Below, in pieces: positions 28,303 to 37,101 of a stretch of 64,000 nucleotides of DNA; positions within the stretch are counted from its first letter, which is position 1, and the number at the start of each line of letters is the position of its first letter. This DNA is from Chitinophaga costaii (GTDB taxonomy: Bacteria; Bacteroidota; Bacteroidia; Chitinophagales; Chitinophagaceae). Below the pieces are notes generated by a model. It had not been told where the DNA came from and did not search any database. It was given only the letters and a program-made list of their open reading frames with translations. The DNA is taken from positions 62,001 to 126,000 of the forward strand of contig NZ_FMAR01000013.1 of the NCBI RefSeq assembly GCF_900094705.1. The letters run 5' to 3'. The position numbers were made by a program, and so were the translations under genes.

Positions 28303-28458
28303 GGCTTTTTATTTTTTGCTGAACGTGTAGTCGTGAGGGTCATATTATATTAAGTGGGAATGATTATGTTTTATTTACCCGTTAATTGCGTATAGTCATG
28401 CACGTTGTAATAGTTTATAGAGAAATGCCATTGTGCAGCCGCTACAATATTAGTAATA

Positions 28459-28497
28459 AAAAAGCCGCAGACATTCTTGTATTGTTTGCGGCTTTTA
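28459..28497 (-). terminator. terminator of pgi
   Basis: AAAAGCCGCA (28461-28470) pairs with TGCGGCTTTT (28487-28496). Read on the minus strand it lies just after the pgi stop and ends in a T run. Confidence 0.8.
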
Positions 28498-28517
28498 AAT
28501 GAAGAAATGAGCATACA

Positions 28518-30170
28518 CTATTTACGCAATTGCTTGAACGCATTGATCAGCCCATTGGTAGAAGAATCGTGATTGGTAACCGGTGTGTTGTTCTGAAGCT
28601 CTGGTAGGATACGGCCAGCCAATTGTTTGCCCAGTTCCACACCCCATTGGTCAAAAGTATAGATGTTCCAGATAACGCCCTGCACAAAAATTTTGTGTTC
28701 GTATAATGCTATGAGTGAACCCAGGCTTCTGGGGGTAATCTCTTTTACCAGAAAAGAGTTGGTAGGACGGTTGCCGGTAAATACCTTGTAAGGAAGCAGT
28801 TCCTTAATTTCTGCTTCACTCTTGCCGGATTTTACCAGTTCTGCGCGCACTTCATCTTCCGTTTTGCCATTCATCAAGGCTTCAGTTTGGGCGAAGAAGT
28901 TAGACATCAGTTTTATATGATGATCGCCAACTGGGTTGTGGCTGATGGCGGGCGCAATGAAATCGGCCGGTACAATACGGGTACCCTGGTGAATGAGTTG
29001 ATAAAAAGCATGCTGGCCGTTTGTACCAGGTTCTCCCCACACGATAGGTCCCGTTTCGTAAGTAACGGAATGCCCGTTACGATCTACGTATTTGCCATTA
29101 CTTTCCATATTGCCCTGCTGAAAGTAGGCGGCAAAACGATGCATATACTGGTCGTAAGGCAGGATGGCTTCTGTGCCGGTGCCGAAGAAGTTGCCGTACC
29201 ACAAACCTACAAGGGCCATGATCACGGGGATATTTTTTTCGAAGGGCGTGGTTTTAAAATAATTGTCTACCGCTTCGGCACCTTTTAGTAGCGCTTCAAA
29301 GTTGTCGTATCCTACGGTGAGTGCAATGCTCAGGCCAATGGCAGACCATAGGGAGTAACGGCCACCTACCCAATCCCAGAACTCAAACATATTGGCCGGG
29401 TCAATGCCAAAGGCGGTTACATCCTTTTCATTGGTAGAGAGGGCGGCAAAGTGTTTGGCAATATGAGCGGGATCTTTAGCAGATTGCAGGAACCATTCGC
29501 GGGCTGTATTGGCGTTGGTCATGGTTTCCTGGGTGGTGAAGGTTTTGGAGGCTACCAGGAAAAGAGTCTCTTCAGGTGTTACCTTCTTCAATGTTTCTAC
29601 AATGTGGGTACCATCTACATTAGATACGAAGAAAGGTGTAATACCCTTGTTAGCATAGGCTTTCAACGCTTCGGTAACCATTACCGGGCCAAGGTCGGAA
29701 CCACCGATACCAATGTTTACTACATATTTAATAGGCTTTCCGGTATAGCCCAGCCATTTGTGGCTATGAATGTTTTCGCAGAATTTTTTCATTTTCCCGA
29801 GTACAGCATGTACATCCTGGAGAACGTCTTTGCCGTCCAGCAGTACGGGTTTGCCGGAGAAGTTGCGGAGGGCCGTGTGCAGCACGGCGCGGTTTTCGGT
29901 AGCATTGATCTTCTCTGCCCCGAACATAGCGTCTATGGCGGCTTTCACATTGCTCTCAACAGCCAGCGCCAGTAAGGTATCCAATGTTTCCTGTGTGATC
30001 AGATTTTTGGAATAGTCGAACAGGATGTCTTCGAATTGCAGCGAGAACTTGGCAAAACGTTGCGGGTCTTCGGCAAAGAGGGTGCGCAGGCTGGCCTGTT
30101 TCATCGTCGCTGCTTGCTGTTGTAGCTTGGGCCAGGCTTTGGTCGTCGTTGGATTAATGCTTGGAAACAT
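28518..30170 (-). CDS. pgi: glucose-6-phosphate isomerase
   Basis: 550 aa, the long PGI type. Signatures: [38 protein letters not shown] (PGI signature 1), [44 protein letters not shown] (catalytic Glu and His) and the C-terminal [14 protein letters not shown] (signature 2, catalytic Lys). It interconverts glucose-6-phosphate and fructose-6-phosphate in glycolysis and gluconeogenesis. Monocistronic. Confidence 0.97.
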   Translation of the reverse strand: MFPSINPTTTKAWPKLQQQAATMKQASLRTLFAEDPQRFAKFSLQFEDILFDYSKNLITQETLDTLLALAVESNVKAAIDAMFGAEKINATENRAVLHTALRNFSGKPVLLDGKDVLQDVHAVLGKMKKFCENIHSHKWLGYTGKPIKYVVNIGIGGSDLGPVMVTEALKAYANKGITPFFVSNVDGTHIVETLKKVTPEETLFLVASKTFTTQETMTNANTAREWFLQSAKDPAHIAKHFAALSTNEKDVTAFGIDPANMFEFWDWVGGRYSLWSAIGLSIALTVGYDNFEALLKGAEAVDNYFKTTPFEKNIPVIMALVGLWYGNFFGTGTEAILPYDQYMHRFAAYFQQGNMESNGKYVDRNGHSVTYETGPIVWGEPGTNGQHAFYQLIHQGTRIVPADFIAPAISHNPVGDHHIKLMSNFFAQTEALMNGKTEDEVRAELVKSGKSEAEIKELLPYKVFTGNRPTNSFLVKEITPRSLGSLIALYEHKIFVQGVIWNIYTFDQWGVELGKQLAGRILPELQNNTPVTNHDSSTNGLINAFKQLRK

Positions 30171-30225
30171 ATAATGCTGTTTTTATTGTTCGAGTCTAAA
30201 AGTACGGCGTTTCGCGATTGGAAAC

Positions 30226-31077
30226 CTATAAAAAATTTCGATCTGCCAAGCCATGTGCTGTCAGGGTTTTCCAATGGCGTTGGCGGAAAAGCTGCCAGAT
30301 AATAGCTACTGCCACCAAACCAGCCAGGATAAAGCAGGTTTGAATGATGGGTACGCCCCATTGTAATCCTTCGTTCTGCCTTTTGGCAATGATGCCAATA
30401 AAAGCCCAGATGGTGACCAGTGCATACGGCACATTGTTGTGCAATAGGAGGAAGTAGGCCGTGAGTGCGGTACCCAGCAGTAATCCTGCGATTGCGAACA
30501 ACATTGGACCGGTGCCGGCCACGGGAATATCAAAATATGCCACCAGTTCCAGCAGATTGGCGATAAAGGCAATGCTGATCCAGCCAAAATATAAACCAAA
30601 AGGAATGAATACAAATAATTTTATAGGAAGGGGTGCATCTGGGGAAGCAACCTGGAAACGTTGCTGGATGTTCCAGATGGAATACCATAAAAAGCCCATG
30701 ACCACAATGCTGAGCGGTAACCAGTTGTAATGCCAGGCAATAAGCCAGCCAGCATTGGCCATACAACTCCACAACCACCAGGTTTGTAGCCGCGTGGCCA
30801 TGTGATTACGGGCGGCATCCCGGCCAGACTGAAAGGCTAGCCAGCACTGATAAATGCAGAAGCTTAATAACCCCAGATAAATTACACTCCAGATGGCAAA
30901 GGTGAAAGCCGCTGGTGTAAACAAGCTGGGATACTGCTGGGAAATCATGGCAGGCGTACGCCCATTAATTCGCCCGGAAGCCGCCATGGTATTCAGGACA
31001 AGTACAATAACAAAAGCCAATAGGTTAAAAACAGACAGATTTTTCTGGTGATAGGAAGATTGTGCCGGAGACATCAT
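30226..31077 (-). CDS. TspO/MBR-like tryptophan-rich membrane protein
   Basis: About 283 aa from ATG 31077 (MMSPAQSS). The open frame continues upstream to 31287, but those 70 residues are hydrophilic and not membrane-like, so the later start is preferred. About eight hydrophobic segments rich in Trp; the motif LFTPAAFTFAIWSVIYLGLL resembles the TspO segment PxxFxxxWxxxY. TspO proteins bind porphyrins and cholesterol-like ligands, but this longer Bacteroidota group is uncharacterised. It lies 55 bp upstream of pgi in the same direction. Confidence 0.75.
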   Translation of the reverse strand: MMSPAQSSYHQKNLSVFNLLAFVIVLVLNTMAASGRINGRTPAMISQQYPSLFTPAAFTFAIWSVIYLGLLSFCIYQCWLAFQSGRDAARNHMATRLQTWWLWSCMANAGWLIAWHYNWLPLSIVVMGFLWYSIWNIQQRFQVASPDAPLPIKLFVFIPFGLYFGWISIAFIANLLELVAYFDIPVAGTGPMLFAIAGLLLGTALTAYFLLLHNNVPYALVTIWAFIGIIAKRQNEGLQWGVPIIQTCFILAGLVAVAIIWQLFRQRHWKTLTAHGLADRNFL

Positions 31078-31323
31078 ATTAGGACTGTTTTTATAGGATG
31101 CGACGGCAATGCATGCAACAAATTTCAGGCCCATTTTTTCACGTCCACCCTTCTGTGGAGTGTGTGTAAATAACCTTGATGGGGGGCGCCTTTTGCGCCC
31201 AGTAAGGCTGGTAAGTGCATGCCCGGCGCCGCCAGCCGGGGCTTGGTAAATATACCTGCATAATCGGGAAATATCCCTGCCTGACAACTGATAAACGGCA
31301 TAACGGTATACCTATTTTTTGCC

Positions 31324-31331
31324 TACCTTTG
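31324..31331 (+). promoter_or_regulatory. -7 element before prfB
   Basis: TACCTTTG matches TAnnTTTG and ends only 6 bp before the prfB ATG. If used, the transcript would start at or very near the start codon (leaderless or nearly so). No clear TTG sits at the -33 distance. Confidence 0.45.
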
Positions 31332-31337
31332 CGCACT

Positions 31338-32433
31338 ATGACAATTGAGCAACTTAAAGCTATAAGGGACCGTTTATATGTCCTGGGAGGTTTTCTTTAA
31401 CGTCCCTGACCGAATAGCCAAAATTGAAAATGATAAGCAGATGACCCTGGCCCCCGGATTCTGGGATAATAATGAACGCGCCACTGGTATTCTGAAAGAA
31501 ATTAAAGTCAATAAATTTTGGGTAGATCTTTACGAGTCGGTACAAACCGCCGTGGAAGACGCTGCCGTGCTGTACGATTTCCAAAAAGAAGGAGAGGCAA
31601 CGGAAGAAGAAGTGAACGCCGCTTATGAGAAGGCCATCGCAGCGGTAGACGAGTTGGAGTTTAAATCCACCCTGAATCAGCCGGAAGATGAGATGCCAGG
31701 TATGCTCACGATCAACTCCGGGGCCGGTGGCACTGAGAGCCAGGACTGGGCAGAAATGTTGTTGCGCATGTATCGTATGTATGGCGAAAAGCAGGGCTGG
31801 AAAGTATCGGAAGTGGATGTGCAGTATGGAGAAGGGGCCGGCATTAAATCCGCTACCCTGGAGTTCGACGGCGCATTTGCTTACGGCCTGCTCAAAGCAG
31901 AAAGCGGGGTACACCGGCTAGTGCGTATTTCACCCTTCGACGCCAATGCCCGCCGACACACATCATTCGCCTCTGTTTTCGTATACCCCCTGGTAGACGA
32001 TACCATTCAGATTGCCGTAAACCCGGCAGACCTGGTGTGGGAGTTTTATCGCTCGGGTGGTAAAGGCGGGCAGAACGTGAACAAGGTGGAAACCGCTGTA
32101 CGATTGAAACATATTCCTTCCGGGATCATCATCGAATGCCAGCAGGCCCGTACGCAGGGGGAGAACCGCGAGAAGGCGCTCACCATGTTGAAAAGCCGTT
32201 TGTATGAAGAGGAAATCCGCAGACGGGAAGAACTGAAAAACGCAGCGAATGCGAACAAACGCAAAATCGAGTGGGGGAGCCAAATCCGTTCTTATGTATT
32301 CCATCCCTACAAAATGATCAAGGACCACCGTACCGATTTTGAGGTGGGCAACGTGGGTCCTGTGATGGATGGAGATCTGGGCGGTTTTATTAAGGCCTAC
32401 CTGATGTCTGCCAAAGAAGAAGAGAAACAATAA
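31338..32433 (+). CDS. prfB: peptide chain release factor 2, expressed by +1 programmed frameshift
   Basis: The gene is split into a 20-codon leader frame (31338-31397, [20 protein letters not shown] then TAA) and the main frame from 31399. Joined by a +1 shift they give about 364 aa, the normal RF2 length, with the N-terminal helix restored. Class identity is clear: SPF anticodon-like tripeptide in [14 protein letters not shown] (stop recognition for UGA/UAA) and the GGQ loop [15 protein letters not shown] that triggers peptide release. RF2 acts in the ribosomal A site. Taking ATG 31378 as the start would give a protein lacking the leader and is not the expected product. pruA follows 47 bp later. 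Confidence 0.96.
31385..31401 (+). promoter_or_regulatory. RF2 programmed +1 frameshift signal (UAA version)
   Basis: GGGAGG (31385-31390), four T, then CTT TAA C (31395-31401). The layout matches the E. coli signal (SD-like AGGGGG, 3 nt, CUU UGA C), but the in-frame stop is TAA instead of TGA. The Leu tRNA on CUU slips to UUU and AAC is read next. Confidence 0.9.
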
Positions 32434-32480
32434 ACCGCAGATTTTTTTCCAACCAACCAATTACTACAACAAGATCTATC

Positions 32481-34112
32481 ATGCATAACGCTTACTTCGA
32501 CTTTCCAGCACCGGCCAATGAACCTGTGTATGCATACGCGCCGGGCAGCCCGGAAAAAGCTGCATTGAAAAAACAACTGGCCGCCTTTAAAGCCTCCCAG
32601 GCAGACATCCCGATGTACATTAACGGGCAGGAAGTACGTACCGGCAAAACAGTGGACCTACATCCGCCGCATGAGCATCAGCATAAACTGGGTCACTTTC
32701 ATTTTGGGGATGCCAGTCATGTAAACAACGCGATCAAAGCAGCGTTGGATGCCCGTGCACAATGGGCTGCCACGCCTTGGGAACAGCGGGCTTCCATCTT
32801 CCTGAAAGCCGCCGAACTCGCAGCCGGCAAGTACCGGTATCACCTGAATGCTGCCACCATGCTGGGGCAGGGAAAAAATGCCTATCAAGCAGAAATTGAC
32901 AGTGCTTGTGAATTGATTGATTTTCTCCGCTTCAACGTTCATTACGTAAGTGAAATATACCGCCAGCAACCCGTCAGCTCCGCCGGCGTGCAGAACCGCG
33001 TAGAGTACCGTGGCCTGGAAGGTTTTGTATTGGCTATTACGCCGTTCAACTTTACTGCCATTGCCGGCAACCTGCCCGCATCTGCTGCCTTGTGCGGCAA
33101 TGTAGTGGTGTGGAAACCCGCCGAAACGCAGGTTTTCGCTGCCTACACCTTTATGCAGATTTTATTAGAGGCCGGTTTGCCTGCAGGGGTTATTAATCTC
33201 ATCTATGTAGATGGCCCTGTGCTGGGCGACGTGGTGTTTAAACATCCTGACTTTGCCGGCATTCACTTCACCGGATCTACCGGCGTGTTTCAACAATTGT
33301 GGAAAACCATCGGCGAAAACATTCACCGTTATAAAACCTACCCGCGTATCGTTGGAGAAACAGGTGGGAAGGATTTTGTGGTAGCCCACAAATCTGCTGA
33401 TCCCGCTGTGGTGGCCACCGCACTGGCCCGTGGCGCATTTGAGTACCAGGGGCAAAAATGTTCCGCCGCCTCCCGCGCTTATTTGCCAAGCAATATTGCC
33501 CCGGTGGTAAAAGAATTATTGGTAGCTCAGTTAAAGACCATGAAAATGGGTTCACCGGAAGATTTTACTAATTACATTAACGCGGTAATAGATGAGCGTT
33601 CTTTCAATAAGATCACCCGATACATTGACCAGGCCAAACAGGCGGAAGGCGTGCAGATTATTGCCGGAGGTAATTACAATAAATCTGTAGGTTATTTTAT
33701 TGAGCCTACCGTAATAGAAACCAAAGACCCTAAGTATGTAACGATGTGCGAAGAGATCTTTGGTCCTGTACTTACCATTCACGTGTACGATGAAAATAAA
33801 TTTGAGGAGATATTGGAAGTAGTAGATAGCACCTCGCCTTATGCCCTTACCGGGTCTATCATAGCTCAGGACCGTTACGCCATTAACCTGGCCACGGATC
33901 GCCTGAGCAATGCGGCAGGCAATTTCTACATTAATGACAAGCCTACCGGTGCTGTAGTGGGCCAGCAACCTTTTGGCGGCGCCCGTGCATCTGGCACCAA
34001 CGACAAGGCTGGTTCTGCCTTGAACCTGCACCGCTGGATGAGCGCCCGTGCCATTAAGGAAACACTGGTGCCGCCTACAGATTACAAATATCCCTTTATA
34101 ACAGAGGCGTAA
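32481..34112 (+). CDS. pruA: L-glutamate gamma-semialdehyde (1-pyrroline-5-carboxylate) dehydrogenase
   Basis: 543 aa, the length of the stand-alone P5C dehydrogenase type. Landmarks: ITPFNFTAIAGNLPASAALCGNVVVWKPA (NAD-binding), HFTGSTGVF, catalytic Glu in VGETGGKDFVV, catalytic Cys in EYQGQKCSAASRAY, and FGPVLTIHVY, ending with PFGGARASGTNDKAG. It oxidises glutamate semialdehyde to glutamate with NAD+ in proline catabolism. No proline dehydrogenase gene is in the window. Confidence 0.96.
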   Translation: MHNAYFDFPAPANEPVYAYAPGSPEKAALKKQLAAFKASQADIPMYINGQEVRTGKTVDLHPPHEHQHKLGHFHFGDASHVNNAIKAALDARAQWAATPWEQRASIFLKAAELAAGKYRYHLNAATMLGQGKNAYQAEIDSACELIDFLRFNVHYVSEIYRQQPVSSAGVQNRVEYRGLEGFVLAITPFNFTAIAGNLPASAALCGNVVVWKPAETQVFAAYTFMQILLEAGLPAGVINLIYVDGPVLGDVVFKHPDFAGIHFTGSTGVFQQLWKTIGENIHRYKTYPRIVGETGGKDFVVAHKSADPAVVATALARGAFEYQGQKCSAASRAYLPSNIAPVVKELLVAQLKTMKMGSPEDFTNYINAVIDERSFNKITRYIDQAKQAEGVQIIAGGNYNKSVGYFIEPTVIETKDPKYVTMCEEIFGPVLTIHVYDENKFEEILEVVDSTSPYALTGSIIAQDRYAINLATDRLSNAAGNFYINDKPTGAVVGQQPFGGARASGTNDKAGSALNLHRWMSARAIKETLVPPTDYKYPFITEA

Positions 34113-34175
34113 CCTGATTTTTAAAATACAGCGGGAAGTGGTTATAACAACTGCTTTCCGCTTTGTGTCACCATT

Positions 34176-34580
34176 ATGGAACAAAGCTCCCCGGCATCAT
34201 CCACGGCTGCCGCTGTGATTAAAGAATATTTTCTTTATACCCGCCGCACTAATCTGGCGGAACTGGAACAGCGCCTGCTGCAAAAAGGCGTACCCGCCAC
34301 CGAGGCCGCACCTATGGCCTTGGATGCGTACCGGCAATTCTTGCAAAGATTGTTGCGCGTGAATATCGTGACCTTCGTGCTAATTATTTTGGTGCTGCTA
34401 GTAGATATACTGCTGCTGCCCAAAATATTTTCACAAACCGCCCCCATGTCTACCCGGATTATGGTGTATGGCATCATTTTATTTTCGAGTGTGATATTGG
34501 TAAGAGGGTTAACCAAGGCACTGAAACTTTTTTCGCTAAAAGAAGAGATCACCGCGTTCCGCGAGTTACGCAACTTGTAA
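34176..34580 (+). CDS. hypothetical membrane protein with two TM helices
   Basis: 134 aa. An N-terminal soluble part (1-65) with a helical region (AVIKEYFLYTRRTNLAELEQRLLQKG), two predicted TM helices (NIVTFVLIILVLLVDILLL and IMVYGIILFSSVILVRG) and a short charged tail. No family recognised. It follows pruA by 63 bp in the same direction and ends at a strong hairpin, so it may be cotranscribed with pruA. Confidence 0.7.
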   Translation: MEQSSPASSTAAAVIKEYFLYTRRTNLAELEQRLLQKGVPATEAAPMALDAYRQFLQRLLRVNIVTFVLIILVLLVDILLLPKIFSQTAPMSTRIMVYGIILFSSVILVRGLTKALKLFSLKEEITAFRELRNL

Positions 34581-34594
34581 GTAGCTGTATAAAG

Positions 34595-34641
34595 AAAGGG
34601 CTTTATGATCCATGCACCAGCATTGACCTTAAAGCCCTTTT
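34595..34641. terminator. bidirectional hairpin after the pruA unit
   Basis: AAAGGGCTTTA (34595-34605) pairs with TAAAGCCCTTT (34630-34640) and T follows. It separates the 34176 gene from the convergent peroxiredoxin gene. Confidence 0.8.
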
Positions 34642-34671
34642 CCCGTAATGATTAGGGTAGTTGTATGCGTG

Positions 34672-35193
34672 TTATTGCATTTTTTTCAATGCAGCCAATG
34701 ATTCCTCCACATGCTGGTCGGCTTTGGTCATTGAATTGAATGTATGCACCACAACGCCATTTTTATCCACGATATAAGTTACCCGCCCAGGTATCATCAT
34801 CGTCTTAGGCACGCCAAACAACTTGCGTACTTTATTGCCAGGATCGGACAAGAGCGTAAAGTTTAGTTGGTGATGGCTGGCAAATTGTTGGTGGCTCTTC
34901 ACATTGTCGCCGCTAATGCCAATGACCTTTGCCCCATACTGATTAAAAGATTCATAGGCATCGCGAAAAGAACAAGCCTCTTTGGTACAGCCGGAGGTTT
35001 CATCTTTAGGATAAAAGTAAATCACCAGCGGATACTTACCAATCACCGTATCAATGCTAAAAGATTTGCCCTCCTGATCTTGTAAGGTAAAGTTTGGCAC
35101 TTTATCGCCCACCTTAATTTCCTGTGAATAGCTCCTGCTACCAAATAGCTGCAATATTGCCATGATCATCCCTATTTTAAGTAAACTTTTCAT
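34672..35193 (-). CDS. bcp: exported peroxiredoxin, BCP/PrxQ type
   Basis: 173 aa with an N-terminal signal peptide (to about residue 23, ending SYSQ), unlike cytoplasmic BCP. The thioredoxin-fold core has VGDKVPNFTLQDQEGK, YFYPKDETSGCTKEACSFRD with peroxidatic Cys and resolving Cys five residues later (atypical 2-Cys BCP), and DPGNKVRKLFGV. It reduces peroxides with thioredoxin-like donors, here probably in the periplasm. Its start codon lies 5 bp from a heptamer repeat array, so the repeat forms its 5' leader. Confidence 0.92.
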   Translation of the reverse strand: MKSLLKIGMIMAILQLFGSRSYSQEIKVGDKVPNFTLQDQEGKSFSIDTVIGKYPLVIYFYPKDETSGCTKEACSFRDAYESFNQYGAKVIGISGDNVKSHQQFASHHQLNFTLLSDPGNKVRKLFGVPKTMMIPGRVTYIVDKNGVVVHTFNSMTKADQHVEESLAALKKMQ

Positions 35194-35198
35194 ATAAT

Positions 35199-35396
35199 AA
35201 TTATGAATTATGAATTATGAATTAGGTTGTAGAGAATGCTTAAGTGTATGTACTAAAATTGTTTTGCTTACAATCATCATAATCTCTCTCCATATTTATC
35301 TCAGTATAAGCCTAAAGTAGCAAATAAAAGCTACAAACACATCTTAAAAAATTCATAATTCATAATTCATAATTCATAATTCATAATTCATAATTA
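35199..35396. repeat. inverted heptamer arrays (AATTATG / CATAATT), locus A
   Basis: Left array 35199-35224: 3.7 tandem copies of AATTATG. Right array 35351-35396: six copies of CATAATT plus partial ends. The arrays are reverse complements, separated by 126 bp of unrelated AT-rich DNA, and could form a cruciform or long RNA hairpin. The right array includes the pyrB stop codon (35394-35396) and the left one abuts the start of bcp. Locus B has the same design at 56497-56751. Confidence 0.9.
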
Positions 35397-36323
35397 ATTA
35401 ATCTTTCTGCCGGAGAGGAGGTAGAGTGCTGCCATGCGGATGGCTACGCCGTTTTCAACTTGTTGTAGAATGATGGATTCGTTGCCGTCTGCTACGTTGG
35501 AGTCTAGTTCTACGCCGCGGTTGATGGGACCGGGGTGCATGATGATCACCTCTTTTTTGAGGCTGTTCAGCAGTTGGCGGGTTACGCCGTAGGCCAGGGA
35601 GTACTCGCGCAGGGAGGAAAACAATGGCATATTCTGGCGTTCCAGTTGTATGCGCAACACATTAGCCACGTCGGCCCATTCCAGGGCTTCGCGTATGCTG
35701 TAGGTCACGTTTACGCCCAGGGCGTCTGCCAAATGTTTGGGAATAAGGGTAGGAGGGCCTACCACTGTTACTTCGGCTCCCAGTTTCTTAAGGGCGTAGA
35801 TATTGGAGAGGGCCACACGGCTGTGCATAATATCGCCGCAAATGGCTATTTTCTTACCCTCCACGCTGCCCAGTTTTTCCCGGATGGAGAAGGCATCCAG
35901 CAGGGCTTGGGTAGGGTGTTCATTAATGCCGTCGCCGGCATTCACGATAGGTACGTCGATGTGGCGGGACAAGAAATGGGGTGCGCCGCTGGCTGAGTGT
36001 CGCATCACCACCATATCTACCTTCATGGAGAGGATATTGTGTACCGTATCGATCAGGGTTTCGCCTTTAGACACAGAGGATCCAGAGGCGGAAAAATTGA
36101 TCACATCGGCGCCCAGCCTTTTTTCGGCCAGCTCAAAGGAAATACGGGTGCGGGTAGAATTTTCGTAAAATACATTGACGATCGTCGTGTCGCGCAGGGT
36201 CGGCACCTTTTTAATGGGCCGTTGCAACACTTCTTTAAACTGGTCTGCTGTTTGAAAAATCAGTTCAATATCCTGACGCGTCAGATCGCGTATACCGAGT
36301 AAGTGTTTAACAGAGAGTGACAT
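35394..36323 (-). CDS. pyrB: aspartate carbamoyltransferase, catalytic subunit
   Basis: 309 aa. Carbamoyl phosphate site FYENSTRTRISFELAEKRLGADVINF, SKGETLIDT, HSASGAPHFL, NAGDGINEHPTQALLDAFSIREK and HPGPINRGVELD near the end are all diagnostic. It makes carbamoyl aspartate, the first committed step of pyrimidine synthesis. It follows pyrR by 85 bp on the same strand, so the two are likely one operon under PyrR control. No regulatory subunit gene (pyrI) is present. The stop codon overlaps a heptamer repeat array. Confidence 0.97.
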   Translation of the reverse strand: MSLSVKHLLGIRDLTRQDIELIFQTADQFKEVLQRPIKKVPTLRDTTIVNVFYENSTRTRISFELAEKRLGADVINFSASGSSVSKGETLIDTVHNILSMKVDMVVMRHSASGAPHFLSRHIDVPIVNAGDGINEHPTQALLDAFSIREKLGSVEGKKIAICGDIMHSRVALSNIYALKKLGAEVTVVGPPTLIPKHLADALGVNVTYSIREALEWADVANVLRIQLERQNMPLFSSLREYSLAYGVTRQLLNSLKKEVIIMHPGPINRGVELDSNVADGNESIILQQVENGVAIRMAALYLLSGRKIN

Positions 36324-36408
36324 TAAGCTGCAAATATAGGATGAAATTGCAAATCACAAGTTTTCAAATCCGGAAATACTGGCCGGGAGGACTACTTGAA
36401 GGTTTGCC

Positions 36409-36960
36409 TTATTCCAGCACCACCTCATCCCGCCCATCGCGCTCGGTCCAGAGCACCCGTACATTTTCGGTGATGATGGCATCTACCGTGCGGCCCACAT
36501 AATCTGCTTGTATGGGCAGTTCCCGGCTAAACCTGCGGTCTATCAAGGCCAGGAGTTCTACGGAAGAGGGTCGGCCAAAGTCCATCATAGCATCCAGCGC
36601 GGCACGGGTACTGCGTCCGGTATAAAGCACATCGTCGATCAGTACCACTCTTTTATTTTCTATGGTAAAGTTAATGGCAGTTTCGTTGGGCACCAGGATG
36701 CTCTTACCTTTTTTATTAAAGTCGTCGCGGTAAAAAGTGATATCGATCTTGCCGTACTGAATATTGGTCCCGGGCAGCAGGGTTTTAAGTTTGGTATAAA
36801 TATGATTGCCCAGCCACACCCCCCTGGGCTGCAGACCTAGCAACACCGTGTTTTCAAAGTTCAGGTGATTTTCTATCAATTGATGACAAAGCCGGTCTAC
36901 GGTGATCGATAATTGCTTTGCTGTCAGAATGGTCTTCAAAATAATTGATTTAGGCCCCAA
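36409..36960 (-). CDS. pyrR: PyrR bifunctional pyrimidine regulator / uracil phosphoribosyltransferase
   Basis: 183 aa. The PRPP-binding motif VVLIDDVLYTGRSTRAALDAMMDFGRP is exact for PyrR, as are GLQPRGVWLG, YGKIDITFYRDDF and IDRRFSRELPIQADYVGR. In Firmicutes PyrR attenuates pyr mRNA in response to UMP and also has UPRTase activity; both are inferred here. It lies directly upstream of pyrB. No anti-terminator hairpin resembling the Bacillus PyrR-binding loop was recognised in the 85-bp gap. Confidence 0.95.
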   Translation of the reverse strand: MGPKSIILKTILTAKQLSITVDRLCHQLIENHLNFENTVLLGLQPRGVWLGNHIYTKLKTLLPGTNIQYGKIDITFYRDDFNKKGKSILVPNETAINFTIENKRVVLIDDVLYTGRSTRAALDAMMDFGRPSSVELLALIDRRFSRELPIQADYVGRTVDAIITENVRVLWTERDGRDEVVLE

Positions 36961-37073
36961 AAATAAGGCTAAATGCTTGGATTGTTAAGCGGGGAAAGCA
37001 TAGAATTATAGGCAATGGTTATCCTGGCGGCCACCATTTAACCATTTAAGTGTTTCTCCATATAATTAATTCC

Positions 37074-37081
37074 TATTTTTG
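37074..37081 (+). promoter_or_regulatory. -7 element before the PIG-L gene
   Basis: TATTTTTG fits TAnnTTTG and lies 20 bp before the ATG at 37102. A TTG at -33 is not clear. Confidence 0.4.
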
Positions 37082-37101
37082 AAGCATTGTAAAATCAGCG
37101 C

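Noticed and set aside
29451-29975. 174-aa plus-strand frame antisense to pgi
   Set aside because: Shadow of a well conserved gene; composition follows the reverse complement of pgi codons.
31378-32433. prfB as an ordinary gene starting at ATG 31378
   Set aside because: It would lack the conserved N-terminal helix encoded in the leader frame, and the frameshift signal is complete.
35199-35396. Heptamer arrays as a CRISPR array
   Set aside because: Units are 7 bp tandem repeats without spacers, far below CRISPR repeat length, and no cas genes are present.
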